Below are positions 12,451-26,630 of a DNA stretch of 64,000 nt, in pieces. Source of the stretch: Aquila chrysaetos chrysaetos. Taxonomy: Eukaryota > Chordata > Aves > Accipitriformes > Accipitridae. The translations under genes were made by a program, and so were the position numbers. Below the pieces are notes generated by a model. It did not search any database. It was given only the letters and a program-made list of their open reading frames with translations, and had not been told where the DNA came from. Each line of letters begins with the position of its first letter. Position 1 is the stretch's first letter. Where the stretch lies: positions 18,230,698 through 18,294,697 of the forward strand of contig NC_044024.1 in assembly GCF_900496995.4 (NCBI RefSeq), in the 5' to 3' direction.

Positions 12451-15400
12451 AGAGAAGACAAAGTGAAGCAAAGAGCAGCTTGACATATTGACTCATTTTT
12501 ATGCCCAAAGTCCATGTCCTCAGGCTCCCCGCTAGCTCCCCTCATCTGCACCAGTTACACGCCTGGCGAGATGGTGACTAATGGAAGATCTGATCATATT
12601 TCTGTGAAAATCAATGGCAAGCCTTCCCTGGTGCAGGACCGAGCTTCTGCAAGGAAAATGCTTCTTGTGAATTAGCAAAGTCGGTGCGAGAAAAAAAAAT
12701 CCTTTGCAGTGATCAGCTTTTAAATTTAGCCATCCAGAGACTTTTGATCCAGTCTACGTGGAAAATTGTAACCTTTGCTGAAAAGCGTGCTTCTGTTCAG
12801 TGGGAGGTGGCAGGGTGCTCCAGATCTCGTGGGCTTGAACCCAGAGGGAGGTTTGTTTTTAGGTCTCATGTTGACTAAGTTCTCCTCTCTCATTTAGAGA
12901 GGGTAGTATTACTGTTAAGGGTGGATATTCAGATGATCGCTGCCTTGGGCCCTTCAGAAAAATTGCCACATTTTACATTAAGGGCAACCTTCCTCACATA
13001 GTACATGGCTGCAATTAATTGTCTTGACACATGATTAGTACCTGGGGGCAAGGACAGATCGTTCTGTTGATTGGGCAGTGATGTGTTATTAATTGTATAA
13101 ACTGGCTCATAGTCAAAGGACACAAACCAGTGTCTGCGGTTATTGTCACTGTGGAACTGGTATTTGAAAGAGCGCAGGAGATTTGTGGCGGAGCAATGCT
13201 CCTTTGCCATCGCAATATTATTAAGATTGTCTTACTGCAACTCGCAAGAAATTAGTCTTTAAACCCCATTCCTCCGCAACACCAGGTCACTTGGTATTTC
13301 TGAGGTTGTGCTGCACCCTCCCATTTGCTCCTGTTTATTTTCCTTCCTCGCACAGACGTGGCATCTGGCAGACTGAACAGCGCAGGTAGCTTCTCCCTGG
13401 CTAGGAGGGAACAGTTAGGAGTTTTGTACATAAAAAATGAACTGGCTGACCTTGACTCATTCTGAAATGGTGTGATGTCCCGTTTAGAGATTTAGTTCCA
13501 TTTTCTGCCAGGAAGTCATTCTGAAAGGAAGTAAGTTCACGAAGGATGTTAAAAGATTTAGCAGAAGTAAAAAAAGCAATAATAATAATAATAATAATGA
13601 TCATATTGTGTCATTTATTCTCTCTGCATCCCATGTAGTTGAAGCAATTTTCCAGCTATTGTTACACTGTGCAGGATCTCTTCGTGGTATTAATTACCAG
13701 ACAATATAATACAATTCAAGCCTGAGATGTAAGGCTTCACTGAAATGAATCCTGAAGTATTTCACTGCTGATTACAGGCTGTACATACCAATGCGGATGC
13801 TTTGGAGAGCACACCCGGGCATCCAGGAGGCAGCCACTGATGGGGGGGCAACAATGGCACCTCAGAGGTGATCCCAGCACCCACGGGGTTCTGAATTTGT
13901 ACAGGGGAAGCTGCCAGGTGGAGGCCAAAGAAAAGTCAAAAGTCCCAGGGCGGGGGCAATTTGTGAGTTGTGATACTTCATGAAGATGGGGCCAAAGATT
14001 AAGTGTCTTTTCAGGTGGCTGCTATTAGTTGCGCCACACAGCACCTGCAGCATCTCTGCTAACCAGGAGGCATTTCCATGCACTGCATTTTATTAATGTT
14101 CATTCTCTTTTTGTTTCCAGGCTGTGCGGGCTCTCGTGGGAGCAGTTGATGCATGCATGCTTTCAGTTACGTCTTGCGTGAGCAGCTCACGTGCTCATTT
14201 CTAAACCCGTCTGACATCTCTTCAGCTGGTGGTGGTGGCAGGTCTCCGGCGGTGCCCACGGTGGGGAGGACGTTCGTGCCCTCGCCGGCGGGCACGCAGC
14301 CTCGGGATGCCCATCCTGCCCCCGGTGCTGCGCCAGGACAGCTTGCCCGGCCGCCTAACAAACCGGCTGCCTGTGTGCAGCTTCACGCCGTGCTGCCAAA
14401 ATTTCTCATCTTGACAGCATCACCGCCCGCTCTCATTACATTAGAACTAGAAATTGTACACACCAACTTTTTAGAGTGACACGTAAAGGGAAATGCATGT
14501 TATGTTACACGCTGTTATTAAGTGCCTTAGGCTCCAGCAATCTTTTTTCCTGCCAGCATTGATTCATTAAGCAGCATACGGAAGTATAATAGTGGCTGGT
14601 ATTAGGTTATATCCCCCTTGCTAACCAGACTCTGATTTTTCTTCTTCAGTTTTATTTCCAGTGTTTTGCATTGCTGTAATGGAGAACAAATTGTACAGGA
14701 GAAAAAGCACCTGCTGAATTTTAGCCTTTTGGCTCGTGCATTTCTACAAGGCCTGTGTGTTTCACTGATAGGACTCTCATATATTTAAAATTCAAAAAGA
14801 AAGACTTCTTGATCTAAAAATTATCTTGTTTTACTTGGGATGTCACACTGAGAATAAACTTCTCAAGTTTAAGCACATTCAAGAGTAGCAGGCCATTGTA
14901 TCTGGTAATGTACGGAGATGTCCAGGGCCCTAGAAAGCTTACGTAGAAGACTAGGCAGGAAAAATAGGAAGATAAGCCAGATATAGAAAGAAAACAGCCA
15001 AAAAAAGGCATCATAAGAAATATAGAACAATATACTCCCCCCCCCACTGAAGAAAAACCCTGTTTCAAATGACAAGAGCAACTCAGTTTTGGTTTAGCTG
15101 AAAGCAAGGCTTGGTGCATTCAGAGATGGTCCCGTGTTGTCTTCTGCAGAATGTGCTAAAAGGTTGTGGCACCCTGGTTTTCACAGGGTCTAAGCTCTGC
15201 ACCCCCCGACGTGTGGACATGCAACACTTTGTTTTTTTCGGTTGATCATCTTTACACTTGTGTCAAACCTCATAACAACCGAATTAAAAATAAACTAATG
15301 TAAACCACACCATGTAAAAGCAAGGTGTGGGAGCTGCTTGCTGGGGACCACTCAGAGCACACAATGGGGAATGGACAGGCAACCACAGCGCACAGCTGAA

Positions 15401-18400
15401 AGGCTGCCTGCCCCTGTAGTTGGGTAGGTTTTTACGCCTTGCTGAGTTGTGTTCTCAGCCAGTTGTGCAGTATTCCCTTGGTTTCTGGTTTCTGCTCCCC
15501 ATGACACCTGTGGTGATGGTGCAAGGGGAGAAGCGACCAAAAAGCCCACCCTACCAGGAGCCCCAGCGTGTCTCACCCCTCTACAGCTCCAATGGCACGA
15601 ACACTATCACTAAAGCTTTTTTTTTTTTGTTTAAAGACAGGGTTTGGGAATCTCTCTTTGCATAGATGGCATGTTGCTGGACTCCATTTGCAGGTTATTG
15701 CTCTGGTTGCTCAAGGTGCTGCAGGCACGTGGTGTTGCCCCGGGACTCTCGGTGCCCCACGCAGAGGGCAGCGGGCTGCCGGCGACGGCTCTTCTGCTCT
15801 CGGGGCTTGCAGGAGGGCTGCCTGCCTGCAACCACCCTCGTGCCTTGCGCGGGTGGGTGCCAAAGGGGTCAGAGCTGCAGGACAGCCCCGATGCCGCAGC
15901 CACCCGTGGTGGGGTAGGGGGCTCAAAGGCACAGGACTCGATGGGGAGGGAGGGCAGAAACAGTGGAGAAAAGGAGGAGGATGGTGTTTCCCTGCCCACG
16001 TTGACTATGGTCTTTCTCTCGGCAGAAGACTTGTTTCTACAGCCATCACAGATGACGTCTTCCTTCAGCCGAAGCCCCACGACAGACCCTGCGGTGCGTC
16101 TGGACGCAACGGTGAGCAGCTTGGCTTGCAGAGCTCATAGCAGAGCCTCACGAGTGAAACCCAGCAGCCCCAGTGCTGCCACTGGTGTGGGGGAACCCAA
16201 GCTTGTTGTGGATTTGCCCCGTAACAGAAATGAGCTCCCTGCCCTGCTTCTACTCACATCCTGAATTTTAAAACATCCCCAAGTACTAATGACTTCAGAC
16301 CTGCTCCTGAAAAAACCCCCGAGAAGATTAAACCTGCAATAACAGTGATATACTAATCTGTAATAAAAGTCAAGTGCCCTGTTAACCAAATACTTCATTT
16401 CTTAATTCAATTGAAACCCTGCTATGACAAATTTGCTCTTTTGAAGTGGACAAAAAATATTTTCAACAGATGATGCGTATTTTAAATTCGTTTTTAAATT
16501 ATTATCTTAAGATACACTTATGACAAAGAAAAGACATGTGTGTGGGTGCTCAGGGCGAGACTAGGGCAGACGTGTTCTTCAGCGTGGATTTATTACTGTT
16601 TTCAGCTATTATGTTATCATCCGTCACGTATTTTATTATTGTTAATAGTTAATTTGCATATTAATATTTATTATTGCTCTGGCCCTCAGAAGGATTCCAG
16701 GGCTCTGGAGATCAAAGGGAACGCCGACAAACTCCTCACGCTCCAGCTGCAACTTGAACAGGCTCAGCCAGCGGCAGCGAAGTGCCTTGCTGCGTGATCG
16801 TATCGCTCCATGTAGGCAGAGGTGAGCTTTGCATGTGAATTTAAAACAGCACTGAAATTAAAATGGGAAGACGGCCCTGAGGACTGGCGGGTTTCTCCAT
16901 GTCGGAATTTCCTGTAGTGTCTCTGGTGCTCTGGGTGGGGATGACCTCTTCTTTTATTAATTTTTGTTGTAGGCAGTAATTTGTGAATAATTTTCTAGGT
17001 AAAACAAAGGTTGAACTTTTGAAGCAAATGTACACGACATGACCTTTATATCTCTTAGTCACTGTCAGGCTTCGCTGAGTGCTCTGCACCTTGACATTCA
17101 ATAAAGCAATAAAGAAATGAAATGTACTAATGTAACCTTTATAAAAATAGTTAAAATGATAATTTAATTTTTAATCTCCCACTATGGTGTTAAAATAAGC
17201 TCAATAAACTTTGGCAGTAAATTACATTCAGAAGGAACTCAATTTGAATAACATTATGGTTATGATAGTCAGCAAATTATGTCCTGAACCACTGCTTCAA
17301 GAAAAAAACCCCCATGTTTAGGGTGGGGCTGTTGACCTTTCCAATTTTTGGATAATAATTGGACCACTATTCAATTTTTGATAGTTGATCTGGAACCTCA
17401 GGTCCTTTCTTCTTGCATATCCTGCCCAGGCAATCAAGAGGATGTTGTAGGTGAACATCTCTCAGCAGCCAGAGCAAATAAGTCTTACGTATTTGAGCCA
17501 CAGCATTGTGTTTAATTTCTTCTTTCTAAAAGACCCGCACAAAAAAAAAGGGCCAAAAGACTATTTGAGGGGAAGATGAAAAAATGAACCAAAAGAATGG
17601 TTTAAGCAAGATTATAAAGTTGTTTGATAGAGAAAATAATTTCTTGGTCTTCCTATAAAATGACATGGTTTGCTGGGTGATCATTACAGATCAGGCTGTA
17701 AAATCAGGCTGAGCTTGTGACTCTGGAGTACCTGTTGCAAGCTGAAAATACCGTAGGCTTACATATACAAATGCATGCTGGAAATGAGTGCTGTGTGAGA
17801 TCTGTATATGAGATACAAGTTATTTAGAAATGTGCATACAAGACTGTGTGTTGCATCTTACGCGGAGGGATCTTAAACTATTTCACATACACATATTTCT
17901 CAGAATTGTTTTACCCGAAGTGCGTTCCTTCTGTAGTTCGCGGTGTTACAGCAAACTTCATCCATTGACCTGGATGCAATTTTGATCTCTGTTTTGTCTA
18001 ACTGGACAAAACCTACTCGGGAAGGTGAGGGTCGTGTGCCCAGCATTGGCTTGGTTAGTTGTTTTAATCCACGAGAGGTATTGACGTTCTACTTGTTCTC
18101 TTGCAAAATTAAATCCTTCTCCTGTAGAGCCAGCCTTTAATTGCCTGTAGTGCTTAGATAGAGCTTGGACAGGGACCATAAAAGTACTTTGATAAATAGG
18201 TAGGACTAGAGAAAACAACGGTGCCTCAGCTCTGCTCCCCCTCTCCCACATCTGTGCCTGCTCAGCCCGACTGCAGTATATCACAGTGGAAGGGGACACG
18301 TTGCCTGTTGCGGGGAAGTGCCAGGGAAGCTAAATACAGTGAGAAAATACAGTAAAGCCACCATCTCAGCTAGAGCAGGAGCTATTACTGGAGGACTGAC

Positions 18401-21400
18401 TTTATTTCTTAGAGCTGTCTAGAGGTTTCTGTTTCTTTGAAGCTGAGGACAGTGCAGTGAAGGTGTGGGAGGTAATGTTCAGTGAGGGGAAGAGAGACAG
18501 AGGAAAAGCAGAGTTTGTACTAACAGGGAAAATGAGCGGAAGGGAAGGAAACAAATCTTACCTCTGGGCCGTAAAAAGGTGGATGCACATTATATGCTAG
18601 TGGGTGCTATTTTCTGGAGAAGTGGTGATATCTACTAGCAGGTGATCTGGATTGCAGTACTAAAGGCTCATTACGTTGTTCCCAATGCTGCTCTAGGCTT
18701 AGGTATTTTCACATTTGCTCTATAAAGAAATGATCTTCTGAATGAGTTTTACTGTATAATTTTCAGTGAATGTAATTTAAAAAGGCTTCAGTAAAACAGC
18801 TCTTTACCCCTTGAAGGCAACTGAGAAGTAAGAGGTCAAAAATTAGTGATCTAGTTTCATGTTATTAGATTTCCCCCGATCAAGGCAGCAGTGAATATAC
18901 TGCATTAATAGAGCACCAACTGTGTAGAACAAATGGATTATGATACTTTTTTTTTTATGGTGGTACTATAAATACTTTGTCCCTACATACCTTTGCCATT
19001 GGAAGCGAAGAATGACATTTAAACACATGTAAAGAAAGCACATAATCTTATCTCCATAAAAGTTACGTTCACCTTCTTGTGACTAATTAGGGACATGGGG
19101 ACTTTCTTTAAGCATCGGTCATTTCTTCTTGAAGATTAAGGCTGATGAGTGTGTCACAGACAGTGAATCGGAAGGGGTTTCATGCCTATGATTATATTGT
19201 TACTACTTTGACTTTAGTCAAATGGGGGGCATTTATACACTCTTACAAAAGAAAGACATGACTCGTTCAAGGGGGCACGACTGGTACAAAAGTAGTGGGC
19301 TAAAAATGTGATACTCCATGAAATTATCTGACCTCAAATGCCTGGAAGTTAAGAGGTACTTTTCCACTAGCTTGTAATCTGGACATGGCTCAGTCAAGGG
19401 AAAAGCACACGTTTTGTTTCTTTTTTGGTGACTGTTAAACTTTTTCTGTTAAATGAAACATGCTATCTAGAATGATTTCATTTCTTGTACTTTTATTTGC
19501 TTTTCCTTTTTACACTTAGTAATTTCTCAGTTGCATTTCAGTTAAAGTAAATACATGCTATCATAAAGTAAAGAAGTTAGGTTTACATCTCTGAAGTTTT
19601 TTGTAAAAACTGAGGATATTTTGGAAAAGTTATGAAAAAAAATTATGATGCCCTAAAATCTGCCAAGATTATTCTACTGTCTATTAGAACTGATGGGTGA
19701 AAATATTGCAGAAAGAACAGTAAAGAAGGAGTTTCAACAACACAAAAAGGCAAGTATTTTATGAAATATTTATGTAGAAACTAATTAAATGAAAATAAAA
19801 TCAGAATTGTATTTTGCTTTAAAATTTGCACTACAATGTCTTGGTGGGAGAAAAACCCCCTCATATTTGATGAATACCTCTCTGAGGTAGGAAAAAAATT
19901 CAGGCAGGAGATTTCTGCCAGGTTTAGCTGTCAAACAAGAGCAGGAAATTGAAGTCAAGCACCTACATTTAGCAGCAAAAGAATAACGTGTCTGCTACGG
20001 TCCAAGTGGCGAAGGGCTGGCACCGTTTCCTCACCGGGCACCGGTGTGGTCCCTGAGTGTCCCGCTGCCGCTGCATTGCTCCTGCCCAGCGGACTGGGGT
20101 CTCTCCGGAGGGCAGGTCGCTGCAACTTGGTGCTGAAAATGTTCCTGAGCACATTCCGCTGTAAGCAAAGCCCTAATGTGTTTTTTGGACAGCCCTGAGC
20201 GTGCTTATGAATAGTTCATAGTAAAAGCTTCCATGGAGAATATAAAAAGCAATTAAATCTTAATGGCCCAATGTTTACATTTTTTGAACTACAGGTTGGA
20301 AAGCCTGAGTGCAAATTGTTCAGATAGATGCTGTAAGGGGATTTGTGATAAGCGCTGGGCAAAAAATGTATCTAACCGATCTAGCCTCTCATTTTTTCAT
20401 ATGCATATTCCTTGCACCACTAGAAGTGAGGGTTTTCAGTTATATTTTAGAGGGCAGAAGGAGGACTGTTGGTACCTGCAGATATGAGGTCCCAGGGAGG
20501 GGGGAGCCTGATCTCACCCAGGCGAGGAGGTCAGGATGAGGATGCTGTCCCCAAACACCATCACGGTGCTTAGACACCATCCCCATGGGAGCCACGATGA
20601 CTACAAACAAAATAAAACAAGTCTCAAGTGTGAAGTACTTTATAGTTGGTTTTTAGGAGCCAGTCCCACAGGGGCAGCAGCCTCGCGCGGGGCTCTTTAC
20701 CCTGGCTGGGACTTGAGATTCACCTCATGTAGACCTGCTAGCAACCTTTCACGGGTACATTATGCCAAGTAAAGCAGCAAGTTTCATCTCCAGATAAAAC
20801 TTCCCCTTTGACACTAGGGAGGATGACATCGTTGGGGCCTTAAGCTTTTTCCTGCTCCCCACTGGCCATTGCCACGTCAACTTGGGTGTAACCCACGGGC
20901 CAAGAGACCCATCAAGGGAGGCAAAGGCTTTCCTTTAAGCCTCACAGACTTTGCGTCTTGGTGCCTGAGGCATTTTTATTTATCTTAAAATAGAGTAGCA
21001 AGCCACCATATGCAGTCTTCCTCATCTTGTCCTTCTGGCCCACCTTGACCTTGACATGGGGGTTCAGCCATACTTGGGACATGCCTTCGCAACCAACGGG
21101 GCTGCCAAAGCCTGTCAGCCAACGGGGAAATGGTTCTCTACAGGCACTTGCGTGAGAGTGCTGGCTCTCGGAGGGTACCCATCTGGTACAGACTGAAAGC
21201 AGCGACCTGGAGTTATGTAGATCCTCTGCATCACCCAGACTTCATCTGCTTAGCTTCTAACCTTTGAAAAACCCACATCTGCCTTAGGGAATGGCCTTGA
21301 ATGCACAGAGCCATGACAGCGATGTGAGGAGTAAGAGCCTCTCTTGGCATGTAAATGTTGTTGTCTTGGCCAGCTCAACTTCATTTGCTCTTTTCTCTCA

Positions 21401-21900
21401 CTGTATTTGATTTAGTCTGCAATCAATAGTGGAATGAAAAGGATGTGGGTTTAGTCCACCCACAGACTTTCACTGTGCTGCTTGGAGATGCCAGGTCTGC
21501 AGGATTCTGCAAATCTGTGCTCCGCGCCGTGCAGCGCGGGAAGGGTATAATCAGAAGTTGAATGCTGGGTAGTCCTTGCCTAAAGATTACAGCTCTCCAA
21601 AAACACAGGCTTCCTGTTGTCTGCTGAGAGAAGTTTCACCTGCTCTCACTCTCGCTACAAGCAGGACAGCTCTGCTGTTGATTTCAGTCAGAACGGGGTT
21701 AAAACTACTAATCATCTTACTAGCAGTGTAGCTTATGATCTGATGGTACAGCCTGGCATTGAGTCCAATGCAAGTTTTCTTTCCTGGGCTGAAGGAAAGT
21801 AACTCTATTGCGGTCTTTCATCAGTGGGAAAAGATAAAACTTAATGAGGGCGTTTTTCAGGATATGTCAGAAAAAAAAATTAAATTTAATACACACAGGT
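12451..21900. other. Intergenic DNA, no gene seen
   Basis: Largely AT-rich, especially 16400-19950, with isolated GC-rich patches at 14230-14400, 15700-15940 and 19990-20130. The 15700-15940 patch supports long overlapping frames in several registers, but none has recognisable protein content. No LINE or RNA gene recognised. Confidence 0.6.
13578..13598. repeat. (AAT)7 microsatellite
   Basis: Seven uninterrupted AAT units in intergenic DNA. Confidence 0.95.
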
Positions 21901-21921
21901 GTTTTAGAATTCATAAGCACC

Positions 21922-21969
21922 GTGTGTGTGTGTGTGTGTGCACGCGCATGCATGTACACCCCCCCCCCC
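21922..21969. repeat. (GT)n tract followed by poly-C
   Basis: Alternating GT (21922-21940), then a CACGCGCATGCATGTACA alternating purine-pyrimidine stretch and a run of 11 C (21959-21969). The alternating part has Z-DNA-forming character. Confidence 0.9.
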
Positions 21970-22220
21970 TTCAGTTCTGGGAATTTTTAGGACAGAAATA
22001 TAATTTTTTCTTGTTGCTGAAGTCTGTGATGTAGGCCGGAAAAGCAATCTGTGCCCAAAATACTAAGGCAAAACTTTCAAAGAACAATTAGTATAACCAG
22101 AATATGTTCTTTTTTCCTTATTGAGATCATGTCTGTTTTAGTGACAGCCTGGCTTGTGAAAAGAGCATGCAGTGAAGTCCACTGCTGGTGTGCTCTCTAT
22201 ACAAAATACTCAGAGTGGAA

Positions 22221-22236
22221 GTGTGTGTGTGTGTGT
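22221..22236. repeat. (GT)8 microsatellite
   Basis: Eight GT units about 280 bp after the first GT tract. Confidence 0.9.
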
Positions 22237-22392
22237 ATTCTCTGTACTGAGACCAATGTAACATCACCACAATAGATTGTGAATGTTTTATGAAATCTCT
22301 CCTTAGTGCAACGAGAGAATACATACGGGGCTGTACTGAACTATTTGCTCTAACATTTAGTTTAAACCTGGTTAATAAACCACTGAAAACCT

Positions 22393-22443
22393 ATAAATAA
22401 ATAAATAAATAAATAGATAGATAGATAGATAAATAAATAAAAT
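22393..22443. repeat. Compound (TAAA)n(TAGA)n(TAAA)n microsatellite
   Basis: A tetranucleotide array of about 50 bp in which ATAA-type units switch to ATAG units and back, typical of a compound polymorphic microsatellite. Confidence 0.95.
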
Positions 22444-23057
22444 CTATCTGTATATTTTCTCTTTTTGCTGTTATAGGTAGACTTATGATTGGAATCTCAA
22501 AATATTAGAAACTCAAGCTGGAAACAGGAATGTGCACACAGCTCATTTTTATTTTGCCATGAGCAATGTTTGGTTTCAGGTGAAGCAGTTTGTGCATCAC
22601 CACAAATTGATAGTATAGGGTGATGAGGTGAGTGCAGTCATAAAAGAAACCTGGATTATTCAATAAACTGGTCCCGTTGGGATCAAATGGTACACACTGA
22701 ATTCTGTATTTATGAAACTTCAGCACGGTGCAGTTTGCCTCACCCTACAGTTGTGTACTGGGAAGGAGAGACTTCATTACAGACCAGAGGTTCGTAACAG
22801 GAAAGCAGTTCAGCATGCTCTTCCACGACAGAGGAGACCCCCGTGCTCCTTGTGTGGCACCATGAGAAGGTGCTGGGCACTGCTGAAATAGATATCAGGT
22901 AAAATAAAAATACACAGACAGGAAGGACCAGGGAAAACACCTTACCCTGTGAGTTTTCAGCGTTCGGTGAAGCCTATTAGAAAAAACAAAACAAAATATT
23001 TGAGAGGTGACTTGACTCCAGAGAATAAACACTTGCACAGGGAAAAAATAATGGGTA

Positions 23058-23418
23058 CCAAAGGGCTTTTTAACTAAACTCTGAAAAGTATAACGAGAAC
23101 CAGCGGATGGAATCTGGAGCCAGACAAATTCAAATTGGAAACATGACCTACATTTTTAATAGTGAGTGTGATTAGCCATTGGAACAAAGTACCCACAAAG
23201 TAGTGGATTCTCTCCTCTTGATGGCTTTGAATCAAGACTAGATGCCTTTCTGGGAGATAAGCTTTAGTCAAAAATAGTTATGCTTTAGTCAAACACATGT
23301 TACAGGGCTCAATATAGAGGTAATTGGGGAAATGTAATGGCCTGTGATATCCAGGAGGTCAGGCCAGATGGTATAATGATCCCTTCTGGCCTCAAACTCA
23401 ATGAATCTCAGAATGAAT
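23058..23418 (+). mobile_element. CR1 LINE 3'-end fragment
   Basis: A second old CR1 copy on the + strand, containing only the ORF2 end and the 3' UTR. Diagnostic wording includes GATTAGCCATTGGAACAAAG, then GTGGATTCTC, ATCAAGACTAGATGCCTTTC, and the terminal block GGAGGTCAGGCCAGATGG ... CCCTTCTGGCCTCAAACTC. It ends in AATGAATC-type short repeats typical of CR1 3' ends. No intact frame remains. Confidence 0.87.
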
Positions 23419-25588
23419 ATAAATGCTATCATCTGGATGTGCATTTGAAATAATTGCAGGCAGAGATTAGACACGCAGTTGCATATGGTTCAGAATTGAT
23501 AAACTTTCCTCCCCTCCAGAACAAAGGCCCTTATTTGTGCCTAATTACATGGTGCTGTTGTAATTCAGATAAATATCCGTTAGGAACTCGGATGGGATGT
23601 CAGCAAATCAATTTTAACTACTGTGTGTGTGTGGTGTGGAAATCCAGTTTCTAAAGCTTACATTCAACTCCAGACTTGCTTGCACAGGGACGTATCCAGG
23701 AAAGGCTCCAGCATGGACATTTACTTCACCCTGAGAGTGTCGTTACATGATTTAGCCCTATCGACTTTGAAGTTGATTCAGTTAAATCATAAAGATGTAG
23801 AGGTCCTTGTCCCCAAAGCAGCTGGGTGCCTAATGCTTATGACTACCCATGCATTGCCGGATTTTACGGGAAAGGGTTGTTGAAAGACTCATAGCAGAAA
23901 ATAAAAAGTTGCAAGCTTCTATGAGTAGTTCTGCTTATGCTGACATTATCGCAAATGGCATCTCTGCTTGGTAATGCACATGCACCTGCAAAATAGCCAG
24001 CTGTTGCAATGCTTCTGGAGAAAGAAGTACAAAATATTAACCAGTAAAAGAAACCGCATTAAAACAGAGATAACTTTTAATATGAATTTCACCATATTGT
24101 GTAGCTTTCAATTTTAGTCTTATCTCACTCACAAAGCATTCAAAACAACTGCACAGGTAAGCAGTGAGACCACACAGAGGAAATAATGTTGTTAAAGTTC
24201 AGCGAAATGTCGTCATTTATGGTACGTGTGTATTTACCTGTGCTCAGAAGACAAATGTTGATGAGTATAAAGAGTTTCATTCATAAAGGTCCATAACCTT
24301 TCTTATTCTCAGTCCTCCCCCAGAATCAACTCCGACCCATGGCACCAAACACCCAATTTCCAGGTGATGAGAAAGTTTATTTTTTTCAAGTTCTGAGCAC
24401 CGTACAGAAATCCTCACAGTAGCTAAGGTGCCACTTGAGGGCTTAATATTCTGAGGTAAGGAGATTTTCCCTGGGCTATATGTTTCATTTGAAGAGGGCA
24501 AAAGCCTGGATCTGCAACGGCCCTCACAACTACCCAAACATTTAAGCAGTTCTGTGACAGCCCGGTGTTAGAGGTTGGCCATTCTCAAAGCCAATATCAT
24601 CTGAACGATGTATGTATCGTGGAGTATAAAGCTGGAATCTGCACCTGCATCCAAACTTTGCTTATTATAACCATCTTCCATTTTGTTTCCTTTTTTTTCC
24701 CAAGCAACATACATAGAATATCATGACTAACACAGAGGCTGTAGAAATATATGCTAATCCGTGAAGTTTAAGAAAAAATTTCTTTGGATTCTCCTTCTGT
24801 ATTGATGCTCAGCACCTTACAGCTAATTACACATTTGCTAATTGTAGCCTGCTTTTTCCAACCTCTTTCATTTCAGCTCAAAAAGAAAACATGATAATGG
24901 TGACTCTGCAGGTACTTTGTAGAACAACCAATGTTTTACTGAATCTCAGCATTAATTTCTTATGTGAATAGCAAGTCTCTGCCTGCAGTTACTATTCTAT
25001 ACAGTTGTTCTGAATATTTTGTTAGATTACACTAAAAATGAAAGTGACACGAAATAATGAAAATCATATTTAAAGTTAGCTGTGTTTTAATGTGGCATTT
25101 TGCCAGTTAAATATTTTTTCAAAAACATTGCCATAGCTGCTGATTTTGAAGCTGCTTTTTCAGTACTCGTGCAGGGATGACATTTACGATAATACTGCTG
25201 TATCAGCAAAACTACCAATACAGGTATTTTACTTTTTATCTTGCTTTATAGCCCCTTATACAAGGGCTTCCTATAACAGTTCTGCAGTAGCATTAATTTC
25301 ATAAAGGTCCTGAAGGTCATTCTTATTTTCAGTCAAATAACAATATTTGAGAATTTTAATGATGCTCTTGCATTAGTGTTGTAATATTCAGAATTGTTAT
25401 AAAATTCAACAACGTATGAAAATGTCATCGCTAGGGATGAATGAAGCAGCTCATCTGAAAATGAAAATCAGCCCAAATCTTTGCAGGTGTTCAAAAAACT
25501 GAAGGTAATTTCATTTTGTCTCCCCTATCTCCACTTCTCAGGTACTTCTACAAGTTCTGGTGCCTGAAATATCATAATAATTGATTTT

Positions 25589-26630
25589 TCTAGACAAAGG
25601 AAGTGCTTAGAGCTAATTATCTAAACTTAAGTACAGCATTTGGTACAGTGCCATGTGGGAAATTATTAGTAAAATGGGAGATTAGTACAGAAATTGAAAA
25701 GTGAATAAGAAAGTGAGTAGTAGTAGGAGAAGATCAGTACTGAGGGAAGGTAGTAGAGCTTCCCAAGCATCAGTCTTGGGCCTGATATTATTTAACATTT
25801 TTTATTAATGATGATCCCATAAAAAATAAGTGTGCGCTAATGGAATTTACCAGTGGCATAAGGGAGGGAGGTACTGTCACTGCAGAGACGACTAAAACTC
25901 TCATTTAGGAAGAACTGACTGACCTTGAGGACCAGGATAGGATAAATTGGATGAAATTCAGAAGGATTTGAGCACAAGTTCATGCATCTGGGTCTTGTTA
26001 ACCAGGTTTCTACTATACCTGCATGCTCATAGGTAAGAAAAGAATAAGGAGGGGAAAGGCAGAACATACAAAGCAAGGTATTTTCACCGGGGTAATGAAA
26101 CGCGGGTAATGGTGTCTGAGGCACATGTTAGAAATCAGCCAGGACAGTGCATGCTACTCGCAAATGATTCATTTCACTTTCGGGAAGCTATCAAAAAAGA
26201 TGATTAGAGTGACCATGGGAGGGGAGAGCCTTAAGCGGGAGAGGAGTTTGGCAAAATGAAGGCTGAGGGAGGCCGCTATAAATACCGCATGGGCATAAGC
26301 TCCAGAAAGAGAAAACATCTATTTAAACTAAAGGACAACATTGGCACAAGAACAAATGAGTATAAATTGGTCATGAATAAATTTAGGATGGAAATTGGAA
26401 GCAGGTTTCCAAACAACAGAACAGCGATGTTCTGCAATTGCTTTCCAATGAGAACAGTGGAAACAACAACAACAAAAAACCCCAAGCTACTTTTAAGACG
26501 GAGTATAATGAGTTTCTGAAAGGGATTATATGATGTGTTTGGCTAAGATAGCAGGGAAGTAGACTTGATGACCCAAGAGGTCTATGCAGGCCTATCTTTC
26601 TAAGCCTGTTTTTCATGACCAAATATTTCA
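25589..26630 (+). mobile_element. Decayed CR1 LINE fragment with ORF2 relic
   Basis: A 5'-truncated, heavily mutated CR1 retrotransposon in + orientation. The reverse-transcriptase box survives as SVLGLILFNIF (25772-25804), the equivalent of CR1 SVLGPVLFNIF. The C-terminal part of ORF2 survives around 26256-26450 as LFKLKDNIGTRTNEYKLVMN followed by KFRMEI and a decayed version of the usual W/F.SLP motif. The segment between them is shortened and carries stops. The 3' part (GACTTGATGACCCAAGAGGT) resembles the CR1 3' UTR. This is an old copy of the type common in birds, crocodilians and turtles, and it is not active. Confidence 0.85.

Noticed and set aside
15568-16264. Overlapping long open frames (up to about 200 codons) on both strands
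   Set aside because: They coexist in several registers over one GC-rich patch, have low-complexity R/G/P/A-rich translations and show no recognisable domain, so base composition explains them.
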